64,000 bases of DNA from Chloroflexota bacterium (GCA_027624075.1 JAQBUH010000003.1:88569-152568); one strand, 5' to 3'; shown: positions 28,352-39,856, counted from the stretch's first letter. Notes: generated from the sequence alone by a model not told the origin. Numbers and translations are program-made.

Positions 28352-29722
28352 ATGGCAGAGACCAGACCGTTCCGCGGCATTCGCTATACCCACGCGCCAT
28401 CCGAAAAACCCGGCGGCGCGGGTGACCTTGCGCTCAATCTCTGCCCGCCGTTCGACGTGATCACCCAGGAGCTGCAGAAGGAGCTCTACGAGCGGTCTCC
28501 CTTCAACATCGTCCGGCTTGAGCTTGCGCGGCGGGGGCTTACTGAAGACCCTTATCTCTCCGCGGCTGAGACGCAGCGGGAGTGGATGGCGAGCGGCGTT
28601 CTGCGCCGGGATGAAGAGCCGTCTGTGTACGTGACCGAGGAGACCTTTGAGTTTGCGGGTCAGAGACTGGTGCGCGGCGGCGTAATAACAGCTGTCAGGC
28701 TGGAGGAGTACGACCGCGAAGTGGTGCTTCCTCACGAGAACACGCGTACGGAGTGGGTCAACGACCGTGTCAGGCTGATGGGCGCAGCGCAGGCGAACTA
28801 CAGTCCGCTGTTGATGGTCTACCGCGACGATATGCGTTCCACTGTTGGCGGCATAGTCCGGGCGGTGGCGGGCGGCCAGCCGACGTTGAGCGTCAAACCG
28901 CCGGACATGTCTGCGCTCCGCATGTGGCGGGTAACCGACCCCGGCACTCAGCAGGTCATCTCGGACTCACTTGCGGACTCGCAGCTCTTTATCGCTGACG
29001 GCCATCACCGCTACGAGGCGGCGCTACGATACCGCTCGCTGATCCGCAGCGGCCGTGAAGTGGGACATAACGAATCGATCAACTACCGCATGGTGTTGCT
29101 GGTGTCTGTGGATGAGCCGGGCCTTATCACGCGTGGCTATCACCGGGCGATTGTGAAGCCGGCAGAGGACGAGCTGGGTGAACTGAAGCGGCTGCTGCGG
29201 ACTCTGTTCAACCTGGAGCCGTGGAGCCCTCAGGCCGGCCCGGCCGCCAGATCGGCCGGTGGATCGTCTGCCAGCCGTCCCGGCGGCTCGTCCGGCGGTT
29301 CAACGAGAGAGATCGCGGTCGCCTTTGCAGACGCGCTCGGCGGCAGGCGGGGTTCAGAGGTCGTGTTTGGCGTGATCGGCCTTGAGCCGGGCTCGTACCA
29401 CATTGCGACTGCGAGAGACCTTGCGCCGGCGCGCGACCTGCTCGAAGACTCCGAGTACTCCCGGCTTCACGACCTGGTGATCAACCCTGCGATAGCCACA
29501 CAGCGTCGGGACGGCGTGGTGGACGTTCAGCACGACCTTGTGCGAGTGCTTGAAAGCGTTCAGAGCGGCGAGGCGGCCATCGCGTTTGCGATGCGCCCGG
29601 TCCCGATGCAGGAGTTCATCGGCATCGTGACGCGAGGCTGGCGGTTGCCACCGAAGGCCACCAACTTCTTCCCGAAGCCCTCGGCAGGCGCCGTGCTGCA
29701 GACTCTCGAAGGAGACCTCTAG
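28352..29722 (+). CDS. DUF1015 family protein
   Basis: A 456-aa member of the uncharacterised DUF1015 family (HTH-containing, found near serine and phosphoglycerate metabolism genes in some genomes). Family-typical segments are RPFRGIRYTHA, NLCPPFDVIT, SPFNIVRLELARR, SQLFIADGHHRYEAALRYR and the C-terminal MPPKATNFFPKPSAGAV-like end (LPPKATNFFPKP). A Gly/Ser-rich insert (SAGGSSASRPGGSSGGS) sits near residue 310. It is divergent from ligA. An aminotransferase gene of the serine-glyoxylate type lies convergently downstream. Confidence 0.9.
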   Translation: MAETRPFRGIRYTHAPSEKPGGAGDLALNLCPPFDVITQELQKELYERSPFNIVRLELARRGLTEDPYLSAAETQREWMASGVLRRDEEPSVYVTEETFEFAGQRLVRGGVITAVRLEEYDREVVLPHENTRTEWVNDRVRLMGAAQANYSPLLMVYRDDMRSTVGGIVRAVAGGQPTLSVKPPDMSALRMWRVTDPGTQQVISDSLADSQLFIADGHHRYEAALRYRSLIRSGREVGHNESINYRMVLLVSVDEPGLITRGYHRAIVKPAEDELGELKRLLRTLFNLEPWSPQAGPAARSAGGSSASRPGGSSGGSTREIAVAFADALGGRRGSEVVFGVIGLEPGSYHIATARDLAPARDLLEDSEYSRLHDLVINPAIATQRRDGVVDVQHDLVRVLESVQSGEAAIAFAMRPVPMQEFIGIVTRGWRLPPKATNFFPKPSAGAVLQTLEGDL

Positions 29723-29771
29723 CCTGCAAGCGGCCGGATCACGTCGATCACCCCGGCAACCGGCGCTCTGT

Positions 29772-30872
29772 CTAACCCCGCATTGCGCGGATGGTCCGGC
29801 CCGCCGCCTCAAGCGCCTCGTCAATGTGCGCCGTCTCCACCCAGCCCATGTGGCCGATGCGGAAGATCTTACCGGTCAGGGATTTCTGTCCGCCGCCGAG
29901 GATCACGTTGAAGTCCTGCCTTACTCTGGCCAGGAACTCCTTGCCGTCAATCCCATCCGGCAGCCTGATGGCCGTGACGGTATCGGACGCGTAACGCTCC
30001 TCAGGGACCAGCTCAAGGCCCAGGGACCGTGCGCCGTCCCTCGTGTGAGATGCGATCTCGTGGTGTCTGTTGAACACGGTCTCGATGCCTTCCGCGACCA
30101 TCGCCTCAAGCGACTTCTCGATGGCGAACATGGCTGGCAGACACGGCGTAAACGGCGGCTGGCCGATCTTCAGATAGTCCTCGTACTGCTGGATATCGTA
30201 GTAGTACTTTGGCGTCGTCGAGCGTTCGTGGGCGGCCCACGCCTTCTTGCTAAACGTGACCATCGAGATACCTGGAGGCGCAATCCACGACTTCTGCGAC
30301 GCTGTCGCGACCACATCGATGCCCCAGGCGTCGACCGCTATCGCCATGCCGCCGGCGGAAGACACAGCATCGACCAGGATGAGAGCGTTTGACTCTTCAT
30401 GGATGGCCTCGCATAGCTCCTGGAGCGGATTTGCGACGCCGGTCGAGCTCTCGTTGTGGGTCAGGATCACGGCCTTGCAGTCGCCCATCTTGCGCAGCGC
30501 CTCGCGCACCTTTCCCGGGTCCGCCGCGTGACCCAGGTCGAAATCGAGCCTGGTGACATCGGCGCTGTACGCCTCGGCGATCTCCCTGAAACGGTCGCCG
30601 AACACACCGACCGAGATGGCCAGCACCCGGTCTCCAGGGGAGATGGTGTTCACCAGCGCCGTCTCCATGGCCCCGGTGCCGGAAGAGGTGATGAAGTAGG
30701 CGTCGTTGGTGGTCATGAACACGGTCCGCAGGTTCGCGGTCATGCGGTCCAGCATGTCCGCGTACTCGGGCCCGCGGTGGTTGATCATCTGGGAGCCGAC
30801 GATCTCCAGCACGTCATCCGGGAGAGGGACCGGACCTGGGATGCGAAGGTTGGGCTGCTTGCCGTTTGTCAC
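29772..30872 (-). CDS. Class V aminotransferase (alanine-glyoxylate / serine-pyruvate type)
   Basis: A 366-aa PLP enzyme. Segments include IPGPVPLPDDVLE, NHRGPEYADML, TSSGTGAMETALVN, HNESSTGV, LVDAVSSAGG and the PLP-lysine loop ATASQKSWIAPPG. The family transfers amino groups between alanine or serine and glyoxylate or pyruvate, typical of C2 and photorespiration-like metabolism. Which donor is used cannot be read. The start is a GTG at 30872. It lies 153 nt downstream of tyrS on the same strand. Confidence 0.9.
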   Translation of the reverse strand: MTNGKQPNLRIPGPVPLPDDVLEIVGSQMINHRGPEYADMLDRMTANLRTVFMTTNDAYFITSSGTGAMETALVNTISPGDRVLAISVGVFGDRFREIAEAYSADVTRLDFDLGHAADPGKVREALRKMGDCKAVILTHNESSTGVANPLQELCEAIHEESNALILVDAVSSAGGMAIAVDAWGIDVVATASQKSWIAPPGISMVTFSKKAWAAHERSTTPKYYYDIQQYEDYLKIGQPPFTPCLPAMFAIEKSLEAMVAEGIETVFNRHHEIASHTRDGARSLGLELVPEERYASDTVTAIRLPDGIDGKEFLARVRQDFNVILGGGQKSLTGKIFRIGHMGWVETAHIDEALEAAGRTIRAMRG

Positions 30873-31025
30873 TTGTGGAATCCTGATGGGGCAGGCCGTT
30901 AGGCGGCGTTAATTTCTGTTTCGATCACTAATTGACGTTTGGGCCAGCGTGAATTTTACGCCGGGATCCCAGCGAGGTCGTCCCGGCGCCACGGCGATTT
31001 GTATTGAATTTCACAGAGCGGTGGC

Positions 31026-32393
31026 TCAGCGCTGGTCAGGCTCAAGCCAGATCAGGTCATGGCTCTTCTTGCCCCGCTGGACCACCATCACCTGGTTGTC
31101 GATGAAATCGGCGTCCGTGAGTGGACGCAGCGGGTCGGTCTCGACGTTGCCGTTGATCTTGATCGCGCCCTGGGCGACAAGCCGTCTCAACTCAGACGCG
31201 GAAGAGACCATGCCGCCGCCGTGCACAGTGACGGCGCTGGCCAGCGTTATTCCATTGTGGAGATCGGCGGGGCGGACCATGCCGTGGCTTGCCTCGGTCA
31301 ACGCGCCGCGCAGTTCCGTTGCCGAAAGTTTGCGGAGGTCGCCGGAAAAGAGAGCGTGCGTCACGCGCCGCGCTTCATCCAGTCCGCGGTCGCCATGCAC
31401 AGCGCTGGTCATCTCCGCGGCCAGGGTCAACTGCGCCTCACGCTCACCCGGCGCCGTCTCTACCGCCTCCTGCAACGCTTCGATCCGCTCACGGCTGAGC
31501 ATCGTGAAGAGCTTGAGGTACGGGACGGCGTCTGCGTCGGCAACGTTGAAGAAGAACTGGTACAGCCTGTACGGCGACGTCTGGTCGGGGTCGAGAGTCG
31601 GCGCTCCGCCAATACTCTTCCCGAACTTCTCGCCTGTTGATGTAGTGATCAACGGGTATGCGAGCGCGTGCGCGGGTAGTTCTGCTGGCTGCATTTTCGA
31701 CGCGGTCCGCTGTTCCGAAGCCGATGCCGCCTGCTGGGCGCCGCCGTGGATGCGGCGGATCAGGTCGACACCGCCGAGGATGTTGCCCCACTGGTCCGAG
31801 CCGCCCATCTGGAACGTGCAGTTCTGCTCCTCGAAGAGGCGCAGGAAGTCGTAAGCCTGCAGGAGCTGGTAGCTGAACTCGGTGAATGAAATGCCGACAT
31901 CCCGGTCCATCCTTGTCCGGACCGACTCACGGCTCAACATCGTGTTTACGGTGAAGTGCTTGCCAACATCACGCAGGAACTCGATCAGCGACACCTTCCT
32001 GAGCCAGTCTGCGTTGTTGATGACCTGTGCCCGGTTGGGGAGCGAGGGCGAAAAGTCCAGGAAGCTCTCAAGCTGGCGCTGGATCCCGGCGACGTTCTCA
32101 TCGATCTGCTCAAGCGTGAGCAGCTGACGCTCTTCGCTGCGGCCGCTCGGGTCGCCGATCATTCCGGTCCCGCCGCCGACAATCGCTATCGGCGTGTGGC
32201 CGTGCCGCTGCATCCGCACGAGCCCCATGATCGGCACGAGGTTGCCGATGTGGAGGCTCTTGGCGGTTGGATCGAACCCGATGTAGCACGTGACCTTTTC
32301 GCGGCTCAGGACCTCCTGCGCTCCCGGAGTCGCCTCCGCAATTGCGTTGCGCCACTGCAGGTCTTCGTAGACGTTGTCGAAATCGTTGCTCAT
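31026..32393 (-). CDS. tyrS: Tyrosyl-tRNA synthetase
   Basis: Charges tRNA-Tyr. A 455-aa class I synthetase with CYIGFDPTAKSLHIGNLVP (HxGN-type ATP site), the tyrosine-binding YQLLQAYDF and GGSDQWGNI, the KMSKS-equivalent EKFGKSIGG, and a C-terminal S4 RNA-binding domain (last about 65 residues). Its start overlaps the ribF stop by 4 nt (ATGA), so translation is coupled. A 20-residue Ala/Ser/Gln-rich insert follows IHGGAQQAASASEQ. Confidence 0.97.
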   Translation of the reverse strand: MSNDFDNVYEDLQWRNAIAEATPGAQEVLSREKVTCYIGFDPTAKSLHIGNLVPIMGLVRMQRHGHTPIAIVGGGTGMIGDPSGRSEERQLLTLEQIDENVAGIQRQLESFLDFSPSLPNRAQVINNADWLRKVSLIEFLRDVGKHFTVNTMLSRESVRTRMDRDVGISFTEFSYQLLQAYDFLRLFEEQNCTFQMGGSDQWGNILGGVDLIRRIHGGAQQAASASEQRTASKMQPAELPAHALAYPLITTSTGEKFGKSIGGAPTLDPDQTSPYRLYQFFFNVADADAVPYLKLFTMLSRERIEALQEAVETAPGEREAQLTLAAEMTSAVHGDRGLDEARRVTHALFSGDLRKLSATELRGALTEASHGMVRPADLHNGITLASAVTVHGGGMVSSASELRRLVAQGAIKINGNVETDPLRPLTDADFIDNQVMVVQRGKKSHDLIWLEPDQR

Positions 32394-33328
32394 ACCGCGC
32401 CGCTCAGTACTTCCCGTGTCTCAGAGACATCCCTGTTCATCTGGATAATAAGAGGCTCGACGCCATCGAACTTCACCTCGCCCCGCAGCCGCTCAACGAA
32501 CTCCAACTCTACGTCATGTCCGTAGAGGTCACCCTCGAAGTCAAGGATATACGCCTCAATCATCCGGGCGCCGCCGCCGAACGTCGGCCTCACGCCTATT
32601 GAGGTTGCGGCCATCCGGCGATCGCTGCAGACGCTGGCGCCGATATTGATTACGGTCGCGTAGATCCCGTCGGCAGGCACGGCAAGGTTGCCTGCGGGCT
32701 TGATATTCGCCGTAGGAAACCCCAGCTCGCGTCCCCGCCGGTCGCCAGGCACAACCTTCCCGTCGATCCGGTACCGCCTGCCAAGCATGCCGGCCGCCGT
32801 CCTCACATCGCCCGCCGCGAGGGACCTGCGGATGGCTGAGCTCGAGACCACTCCACTGGCATGCCGCTCTGCCTCGACCTGAAGGATGCGAATGCCGCGC
32901 TGTCCTGCAAGCGGCGTGAGCGACTCTGCGTCCATCCTGTCGTGTCCGAGCCGCGCTCCCGGACCTGTCACAAGCAGCCTCATATTTGCCGCACGTTTCA
33001 GCATGGCAAGGAACTCTGCCGCCGAGAGACGGCGCAGCGCGTCGTCGAACCTCACCTGCAATACCGAGTCGACGCCGGTCTCGGCGATCAACCTTGTCCG
33101 TTGCTCGAGAGTGGCCAGGTACGTTACCGGCGCGGAAGGGTCGATCACCGCCCGCGGCTGCCCCTTGAACGTGATGGCTATCGAAGCCAGGCCGGCCTGA
33201 GCCGCCTCAGCTTTGAGCGACCTGAGCAGACGCAGGTGGCCGATGTGGACGCCGTCGAAGGTGCCAACTGTGACGGCCGCCGGACGGTCCAGCTTGAGCC
33301 CGGAGAGTTTTTTTACGAGGTCGCTCAT
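32390..33328 (-). CDS. ribF: Bifunctional riboflavin kinase / FMN adenylyltransferase
   Basis: Converts riboflavin to FMN and then FAD. The N-terminal nucleotidyltransferase domain has VGTFDGVHIGHLRLL (residues about 22-36), and the middle has SSSAIRRSLAAGDV. The C-terminal flavokinase domain has GRELGFPTANI and EAYILDFEGDLYG. The 312-aa length is standard. It is relevant here because the window is rich in flavoenzymes (two GMC proteins, an OYE). It overlaps tyrS by 4 nt. Confidence 0.96.
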   Translation of the reverse strand: MSDLVKKLSGLKLDRPAAVTVGTFDGVHIGHLRLLRSLKAEAAQAGLASIAITFKGQPRAVIDPSAPVTYLATLEQRTRLIAETGVDSVLQVRFDDALRRLSAAEFLAMLKRAANMRLLVTGPGARLGHDRMDAESLTPLAGQRGIRILQVEAERHASGVVSSSAIRRSLAAGDVRTAAGMLGRRYRIDGKVVPGDRRGRELGFPTANIKPAGNLAVPADGIYATVINIGASVCSDRRMAATSIGVRPTFGGGARMIEAYILDFEGDLYGHDVELEFVERLRGEVKFDGVEPLIIQMNRDVSETREVLSGAV

Positions 33329-33371
33329 TCTGTTGCGGCGCGCCGTTGAGCCGGTTCCCAGCCGGTGAGGG

Positions 33372-34436
33372 CTATGCCAGCACCCCTGCTGGCGCCTTCA
33401 ACTCTGAGCGTGCCTCTCTCACGAGGCGCTCCGTGGTCTCCCAGTCAACACATGCGTCCGTGATCGACACGCCGTACTCAAGCTTTGAGGCGTCGCCGTT
33501 CGCCTTCTGGCTACCTGCCTTCAGGTGGCTCTCCAGCATCATGCCAACAATGCCGCGGTTACCGCTCGTCCGCTGCTGCAGCACGTCCCGGAACACGACC
33601 GGCTGCCTGCGGTGGTCCTTCCCGGAGTTGGCGTGCGAGCAATCGACTACGATGTGCGGCTCGAAACCTGCCGCCTTCAGAATGCCTGTCGCCCGCGCAA
33701 TTGCAGATGGGTCGTAGTTCGGCCCTGAGGTGCCGCCCCGGAGCACGACATGTCCTCCAGGATTGCCCCTGGTCTTCACTATCGACACCTTGCCGTCCTC
33801 TTCGACGGACAGGAATACGTGAGGCTCCTGTGCCGCCACCATGGCGTCGACTGCGATCTGTATCGAGCCGCCGGTGCCGTTCTTGTAGCCGATCGGCATG
33901 CTCATCCCTGACGCAAGTTGCCTGTGGGTCTGGCTCTCGACGGTGCGTGCGCCGATGGCTCCCCAGCACACGGCGTCTGCAAGGTACTGCGGCGTGATGG
34001 GGTCCAGCCACTCGGTGGCAGTCGGCAGGCCGAGCGCAAGGACGTCGAGCAGGAACTCGCGGGCCATTGTGAGACCGGTCGCAACGTCGAACGTGCCGTC
34101 CAGGTGCGGATCGTTGATGAGACCCTTCCAGCCAACCGTGGTGCGGGGCTTCTCGAAGTAGACGCGCAACACGATCAGCACAGAGTCCTTCACATCATCT
34201 GCGAGCTTCTTCAGCCGTTGGGCGTACTCCAGCCCGGCTTTCGTGTCGTGTATCGAGCACGGCCCGACGATTAGCAGGAACCGGTCGTCTTTTCCGGAGA
34301 TCACGTCGAGTATCTCCTGGCGGCTATTTGCCACCGTCTCCTCCATCCGGGGCGTTAGCGGAAGGCGTTCCAGGAACTGCTTCGGCGTTTCGAGATGGGT
34401 GATGCTTTCGATGTTCAGGTTTCTTATCTGTGGCAT
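33372..34436 (-). CDS. 3-deoxy-7-phosphoheptulonate synthase (DAHP synthase, class I)
   Basis: Condenses phosphoenolpyruvate and erythrose 4-phosphate, the first step of the shikimate pathway. The 354-aa protein matches the AroF/G/H type: LLIVGPCSIHD, FEKPRTTVGWKGLINDP, ATEWLDPITPQYLAD, GARTVESQTHRQLASG, GYKNGTGGS and DCSHANSGKD. It sits in a minus-strand neighbourhood with chorismate mutase and trpA, so the region contributes to aromatic amino acid synthesis. It lies 43 nt upstream of ribF. Confidence 0.94.
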   Translation of the reverse strand: MPQIRNLNIESITHLETPKQFLERLPLTPRMEETVANSRQEILDVISGKDDRFLLIVGPCSIHDTKAGLEYAQRLKKLADDVKDSVLIVLRVYFEKPRTTVGWKGLINDPHLDGTFDVATGLTMAREFLLDVLALGLPTATEWLDPITPQYLADAVCWGAIGARTVESQTHRQLASGMSMPIGYKNGTGGSIQIAVDAMVAAQEPHVFLSVEEDGKVSIVKTRGNPGGHVVLRGGTSGPNYDPSAIARATGILKAAGFEPHIVVDCSHANSGKDHRRQPVVFRDVLQQRTSGNRGIVGMMLESHLKAGSQKANGDASKLEYGVSITDACVDWETTERLVREARSELKAPAGVLA

Positions 34437-34746
34437 GGCTCTGGCTCTCTGTTTACGGACGCATTGGCCCGTTTGGTTGCGGATCAGGTTAGTTCATGTG
34501 AGAGTCACCTGGCCGAAAAAAAACATGGCGCAAGTGAAGGAAGGGGCGGATTGAGGACACGAGATGCGGCGTTTAGCTGCGATACAGGTGCCCGCGCGTA
34601 AAGTGACCTGCATATGAATAGGCGGCGCTGAGAACAGCTACCGGCTCCGGCCGCGTGATATTAAAGACGCCAGCAGTCCGGGACAGCCGGCTTGCGATGA
34701 GGGACGGGATCTGTTGTGACTTGAGAGTAGTCATTACTGCCCATTA
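34437..34746. other. Intergenic region between chorismate mutase and DAHP synthase
   Basis: There are 310 bases with no gene I can support. The minus strand holds an 8-T run followed by CGGCC (about 34515-34522), which could be part of a weak terminator or a promoter-proximal AT patch for the DAHP synthase gene. I see no Trp-rich leader peptide or T-box-like structure. Confidence 0.4.
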
Positions 34747-35115
34747 CTACGCGGATGCAAGGTCTGTGCGGAGTTTAACCGCGTCTTTCAAGTATACGTG
34801 GTTTATATCGGCCTGCGCGCGGTCCGTGTTCCAGAACATAAGAATCCGGATGCAGCTAGATTGTGCTCCCGGCCTGTCAATCTCCACCCCGTTCAGCAAC
34901 GGCACATACTTCCAGCCAAGCGCCTCCCTGGCCGCAACCGCTGGAAACTCAGCGACCAGGTCGGGGCTCGTCGTGAACTGCACAGCGGCCAGGTCCTCAG
35001 AGTCGATCTCGTTCCGTGCGAGCATCGCTCTAAGCAGTTCGGCTGTGGCGTCGATTATCGATTCCCGATCGTTGGTGTCGGCGGTAGTCGCGCCGCGCAC
35101 GCCTCGTACCTTCAT
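34747..35115 (-). CDS. aroH: Chorismate mutase, AroH type
   Basis: Converts chorismate to prephenate. The 122-aa protein is the trimeric AroH-class enzyme: KVRGVRGATTADTNDRESI at the N-terminus, FTTSPDLVAEFPAVAAREALGW, VPLLNGVEIDRPG and the C-terminal HVYLKDAVKLRTDL. The tracked ORF extends far upstream into trpA. I place the start at the ATG at 35115, where family members begin, although an ATG at 35205 overlapping the trpA stop by 17 nt would also be in frame. It probably shares a transcript with trpA. Confidence 0.9.
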   Translation of the reverse strand: MKVRGVRGATTADTNDRESIIDATAELLRAMLARNEIDSEDLAAVQFTTSPDLVAEFPAVAAREALGWKYVPLLNGVEIDRPGAQSSCIRILMFWNTDRAQADINHVYLKDAVKLRTDLASA

Positions 35116-35188
35116 CTTGCCTGTGTCTTCCCACTTGACCCTGATTGGTTTCGGCCGGTCCGCCGCAGTGGCCACCTGCGGGGACGCG

Positions 35189-36010
35189 CTATTTTGCCAC
35201 GACATTGCGGCGTGTGCCCGGCATGAGTGACGAGACGAAGCTGTGGGTGCGTTCGGCCGCCGTCTCCGGATCTCCGTCGGCGATGGCATTGATGAGAGCG
35301 CTGCCAACCGCGGCCCCGTCCGCGTATGTGGCGACCTGCGCGACGTGTTCGGCAGTCGAGACGCCGAAACCGACCGCGACCGGCAGGTCCGTCCTGGCCC
35401 GCACGCGTTTTACCAGTCCCGTCACCCGCTGGTCGACCTGCGTGCGTGCGCCTGTGACGCCCAGCACAGATACGCAGTACACGAAGCCTGAGGCGCGCCG
35501 GCATGCCGCGGCAATGCTTTCGTCCGTCGAGGTGAGAGCCATCAGCGGCGTCAGCGCAAGGCCATGGCGGTCGCACTCGTCCAGCAGCGGACCCGCCTCG
35601 GGGGTCGGCAGGTCCACAACGATGAGTCCGTCAGCCCCGGCGTCCGCAGCTGCGCGGCAGTACTCTGCCAGGCCGAACGCGAGTATTGAATTGTAGTAGC
35701 CCATCAGGATGATCGGCGCCTCAACTCCCTGGGAGCGCGCCTCGCGGACGGCGTCGAGGCATGTCTGCGGAGTGGTCCCGGCCATTAACGCCGCGTGGCT
35801 GGATTTCTGAATGGTGGGACCCTCCGCCAGCGGGTCGCTGAATGGCACTCCAAGCTCAATCACATCGGCCCCGGCGTCTGCGATAGCTTTCAGGATGGGC
35901 ACTGTTGAGTTGAGGTCCGGGAAGCCGCTGGTGACGAACATCACCAGCGCCGAGCGGTTTGCGGACGCCGCCAGGGTGAAAGCCTGCCTGATCTTTTCCT
36001 TGCCGTTCAA
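35189..36010 (-). CDS. trpA: Tryptophan synthase alpha chain
   Basis: Cleaves indole-3-glycerol phosphate to indole, passing it to TrpB. The 273-aa length is normal. DVIELGVPFSDPLAEGP carries the catalytic Glu and Asp, with LMGYYNSILAFG, GLIVVDLPTPEA and VGFGVSTAEHV following. trpB is not adjacent in this window, which is unusual but known. Chorismate mutase follows immediately. Confidence 0.95.
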   Translation of the reverse strand: MNGKEKIRQAFTLAASANRSALVMFVTSGFPDLNSTVPILKAIADAGADVIELGVPFSDPLAEGPTIQKSSHAALMAGTTPQTCLDAVREARSQGVEAPIILMGYYNSILAFGLAEYCRAAADAGADGLIVVDLPTPEAGPLLDECDRHGLALTPLMALTSTDESIAAACRRASGFVYCVSVLGVTGARTQVDQRVTGLVKRVRARTDLPVAVGFGVSTAEHVAQVATYADGAAVGSALINAIADGDPETAAERTHSFVSSLMPGTRRNVVAK

Positions 36011-36096
36011 GTTACTTCTTCTGAGCGCTATGGGTGGAGAGCCGGGTCACGCAGGAGCCAGACAGGACCGCTCGCTGCTCGCGCTTTCGGCGATAT

Positions 36097-37125
36097 TCAG
36101 CCGATATCTTGCCACACCACGACAAGCACAAGTGTGTTGTGGAGCGTGTGCGCGAATATGGCGGGCCAGATCGAGTGGGTCTTAAGGTACACCCAACCGA
36201 ACGCCACTCCCAGCAAGAAAGTGGGGACATAGAGGCCGGGCAGGATGTGAAAGACGGCGAAGACGCCCGAGCTGATCACGATGGCAGGCCATGGTCCAAA
36301 GCGGTTGCGCAGTCCGCCGAGCAGGAAGCCGCGGAAGAATATCTCCTCGACCGCGGGCCCCCAGAGGCCGACAAGCAGCCATGCCACCGCAACGCTGCCG
36401 CCGGCTATCTCGAGCGCGGAAGTGGCGTTGTCCGGTGGCGCGAGCCTCTCGATTTCGGCTACGAGCAGACTCCAGACCACAACGGCGACGTATGCCGCCA
36501 GCCAGGCGCCCAGAGCCGTCAGATAGGCCGTTGGGCTTGCCGGCCGGACGAGGCCGAGGTCTCGCAGTGAGCGGCCGCGCTTGCGGCTGACATAGAGCCA
36601 GGCGGCGCCGAACGGGATGCCGGACAGGATGGCCGATTCGATGAAGTCAGGCGGAAGCCCGAGCAGGTTGGACTCGCCCGCCTCAGACAGGACGTGGACG
36701 AGCACGTTTGCTATGGCCGCGAGGCCAAGCAAGTTCAGGGTGGAGGCCTTTGGCAGCCGGGTCACCACAGCGGTCGTTACGACCAGGGCGAGTGAGACTG
36801 CCGCAATGGCGACCGGCCCGAACAAGGTTCCGGCATCGGCGTTTTCGGCGAGCAGGTCTGCGGACACACCTGCGAAGAGCACGAAGGCGATCGCGGCAAT
36901 GCTAATGCCGATAGCGCCGATCAGGTCTCGGCCGCCCCATTTTTCAACGGGACCACCGGTCAGGAGGCCAGAGTCCCCGGAGTTCCCGGATCCCCCGGAC
37001 TCATGCAATCCCGGCCGACGTGTGGGGCCGTCCTCTCTGGAGGAGGGTGGGCGATAGGATACGGGTGGCTTGTCGAACAGACCCTCGCTCAAAGCCCCGC
37101 CCGGCGGATCTGTTGTTTGCCGCAT
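36097..37125 (-). CDS. CPBP-family intramembrane metalloprotease
   Basis: A 342-aa membrane protein of the CAAX protease/bacteriocin-processing (Abi) family. After a proline/serine/glycine-rich cytoplasmic N-terminus (about residues 1-65) there are about eight hydrophobic segments. The catalytic motifs are EEIFFRGFLLGGLR (EExxxR) and FAVFHI (FxxxH), with a third conserved His near the C-terminus (AHTLHN). The N-terminal SGGSGNSGDSG is encoded by 9-bp repeats. Its ATG overlaps the MBL-fold gene stop by 1 nt (TAATG). The physiological substrate is unknown. Confidence 0.85.
   Translation of the reverse strand: MRQTTDPPGGALSEGLFDKPPVSYRPPSSREDGPTRRPGLHESGGSGNSGDSGLLTGGPVEKWGGRDLIGAIGISIAAIAFVLFAGVSADLLAENADAGTLFGPVAIAAVSLALVVTTAVVTRLPKASTLNLLGLAAIANVLVHVLSEAGESNLLGLPPDFIESAILSGIPFGAAWLYVSRKRGRSLRDLGLVRPASPTAYLTALGAWLAAYVAVVVWSLLVAEIERLAPPDNATSALEIAGGSVAVAWLLVGLWGPAVEEIFFRGFLLGGLRNRFGPWPAIVISSGVFAVFHILPGLYVPTFLLGVAFGWVYLKTHSIWPAIFAHTLHNTLVLVVVWQDIG
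36972..36998 (-). repeat. Imperfect 9-bp repeat (3 copies) in the CPBP gene
   Basis: Three units AGTCCCCGG / AGTTCCCGG / ATCCCCCGG (plus strand) encode the Ser-Gly-Asn/Asp-rich linker of the CPBP protease N-terminus. Confidence 0.65.
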
Positions 37126-37796
37126 TAGCGGTTGTCGCCGGTCCAGGTCACATCCCCGTACAGATCATCGCGGCGCTGGCTCCGGCTGAACAGGTCGAAC
37201 TCCGCCCGTGACTCCTTGACCGTCGTCGACGTGCCGTGGCCGGGAAGGACCACGGTTATCTCCGGCAGTGTTAGCAGGTCCGTCTCGATACTCGCCACGA
37301 GTTGCCTGAACGCCTGCGGCGAGCCGCTCTTGCCAGGTCCGCCGGGGAACAGGGTGTCGCCCGTGAAGACGTGGGGCGTCGCTCCCGGCTGTTCGGACGG
37401 CAACATGAAGCAGGTAGAGCCCGGCGTGTGGCCCGGAGTCGCGATGCAGCGGAGGGTGATGTCGCCAAACGAGAGCAGGTTGCCGTGGGACACGTCCAGC
37501 GTGCCGTGCAACTTCCCTGAGATGGCACTTGCGTCAGCCGCGCCGATGCCAACGGGCGCCTGCGCGTTCGACATCACGTCGTTGAAGCCCTGCAGGTGGT
37601 CCAGGTGGTTGTGGGTGATCAGCACGCCCTGCACACTCGTCCTAGCTGCGGCGCGTATCAGTTCGGCCGGTTGGTCTGGCGTGTCGATAACCACACTGCT
37701 TCCGGTGCGTCTGCACGTCAGCAGGTACGCGTTGTTCTGGAAACCGGAGACGAAGCTCTGGATGCTCCAGAGAGACCCCTCGTAGACGGTGGTCAT
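37125..37796 (-). CDS. MBL-fold metallohydrolase (glyoxalase II-like)
   Basis: A 223-aa metallo-beta-lactamase-fold hydrolase. The zinc motif VLITHNHLDHLQGF gives HxHxDH. Further ligands are likely in CIATPGHTPGSTCF and FTGDTLFPGGPGKSG, and VVLPGHGTSTT supplies the last His. The overall pattern is that of hydroxyacylglutathione-hydrolase-like or persulfide dioxygenase-like proteins. The exact substrate is undetermined. It lies directly downstream of the ftsH terminator and is translationally coupled to the CPBP gene. Confidence 0.85.
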   Translation of the reverse strand: MTTVYEGSLWSIQSFVSGFQNNAYLLTCRRTGSSVVIDTPDQPAELIRAAARTSVQGVLITHNHLDHLQGFNDVMSNAQAPVGIGAADASAISGKLHGTLDVSHGNLLSFGDITLRCIATPGHTPGSTCFMLPSEQPGATPHVFTGDTLFPGGPGKSGSPQAFRQLVASIETDLLTLPEITVVLPGHGTSTTVKESRAEFDLFSRSQRRDDLYGDVTWTGDNR

Positions 37797-37851
37797 ACTG
37801 CGCGCTCACAGGCGGGGATGGAAGACACGGGTTCAAATGTACACAGGTCTG

Positions 37852-37892
37852 CAAAAAGAAGAAACGGCGCCAGAGGTGACGCCGTTTTCTTC
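37852..37892 (-). terminator. Rho-independent terminator after ftsH
   Basis: On the minus strand GAAGAAAACGGCG pairs with CGCCGTTTCTTC around a CACCTCTGG-type loop and is followed by TTTTTGC. It lies 24 nt after the ftsH stop and ahead of the MBL-fold gene. Confidence 0.85.
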
Positions 37893-37915
37893 GTTGCGAT
37901 CTGTTTAAAGCGTGG

Positions 37916-39856
<1,941 letters not shown>

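Noticed and set aside
37828-37842. GGGTTCAAATG resembling a tRNA T-loop
   Set aside because: No matching acceptor or anticodon stems. It lies beside the ftsH terminator. I found no credible tRNA, rRNA, tmRNA or SRP RNA in the window.
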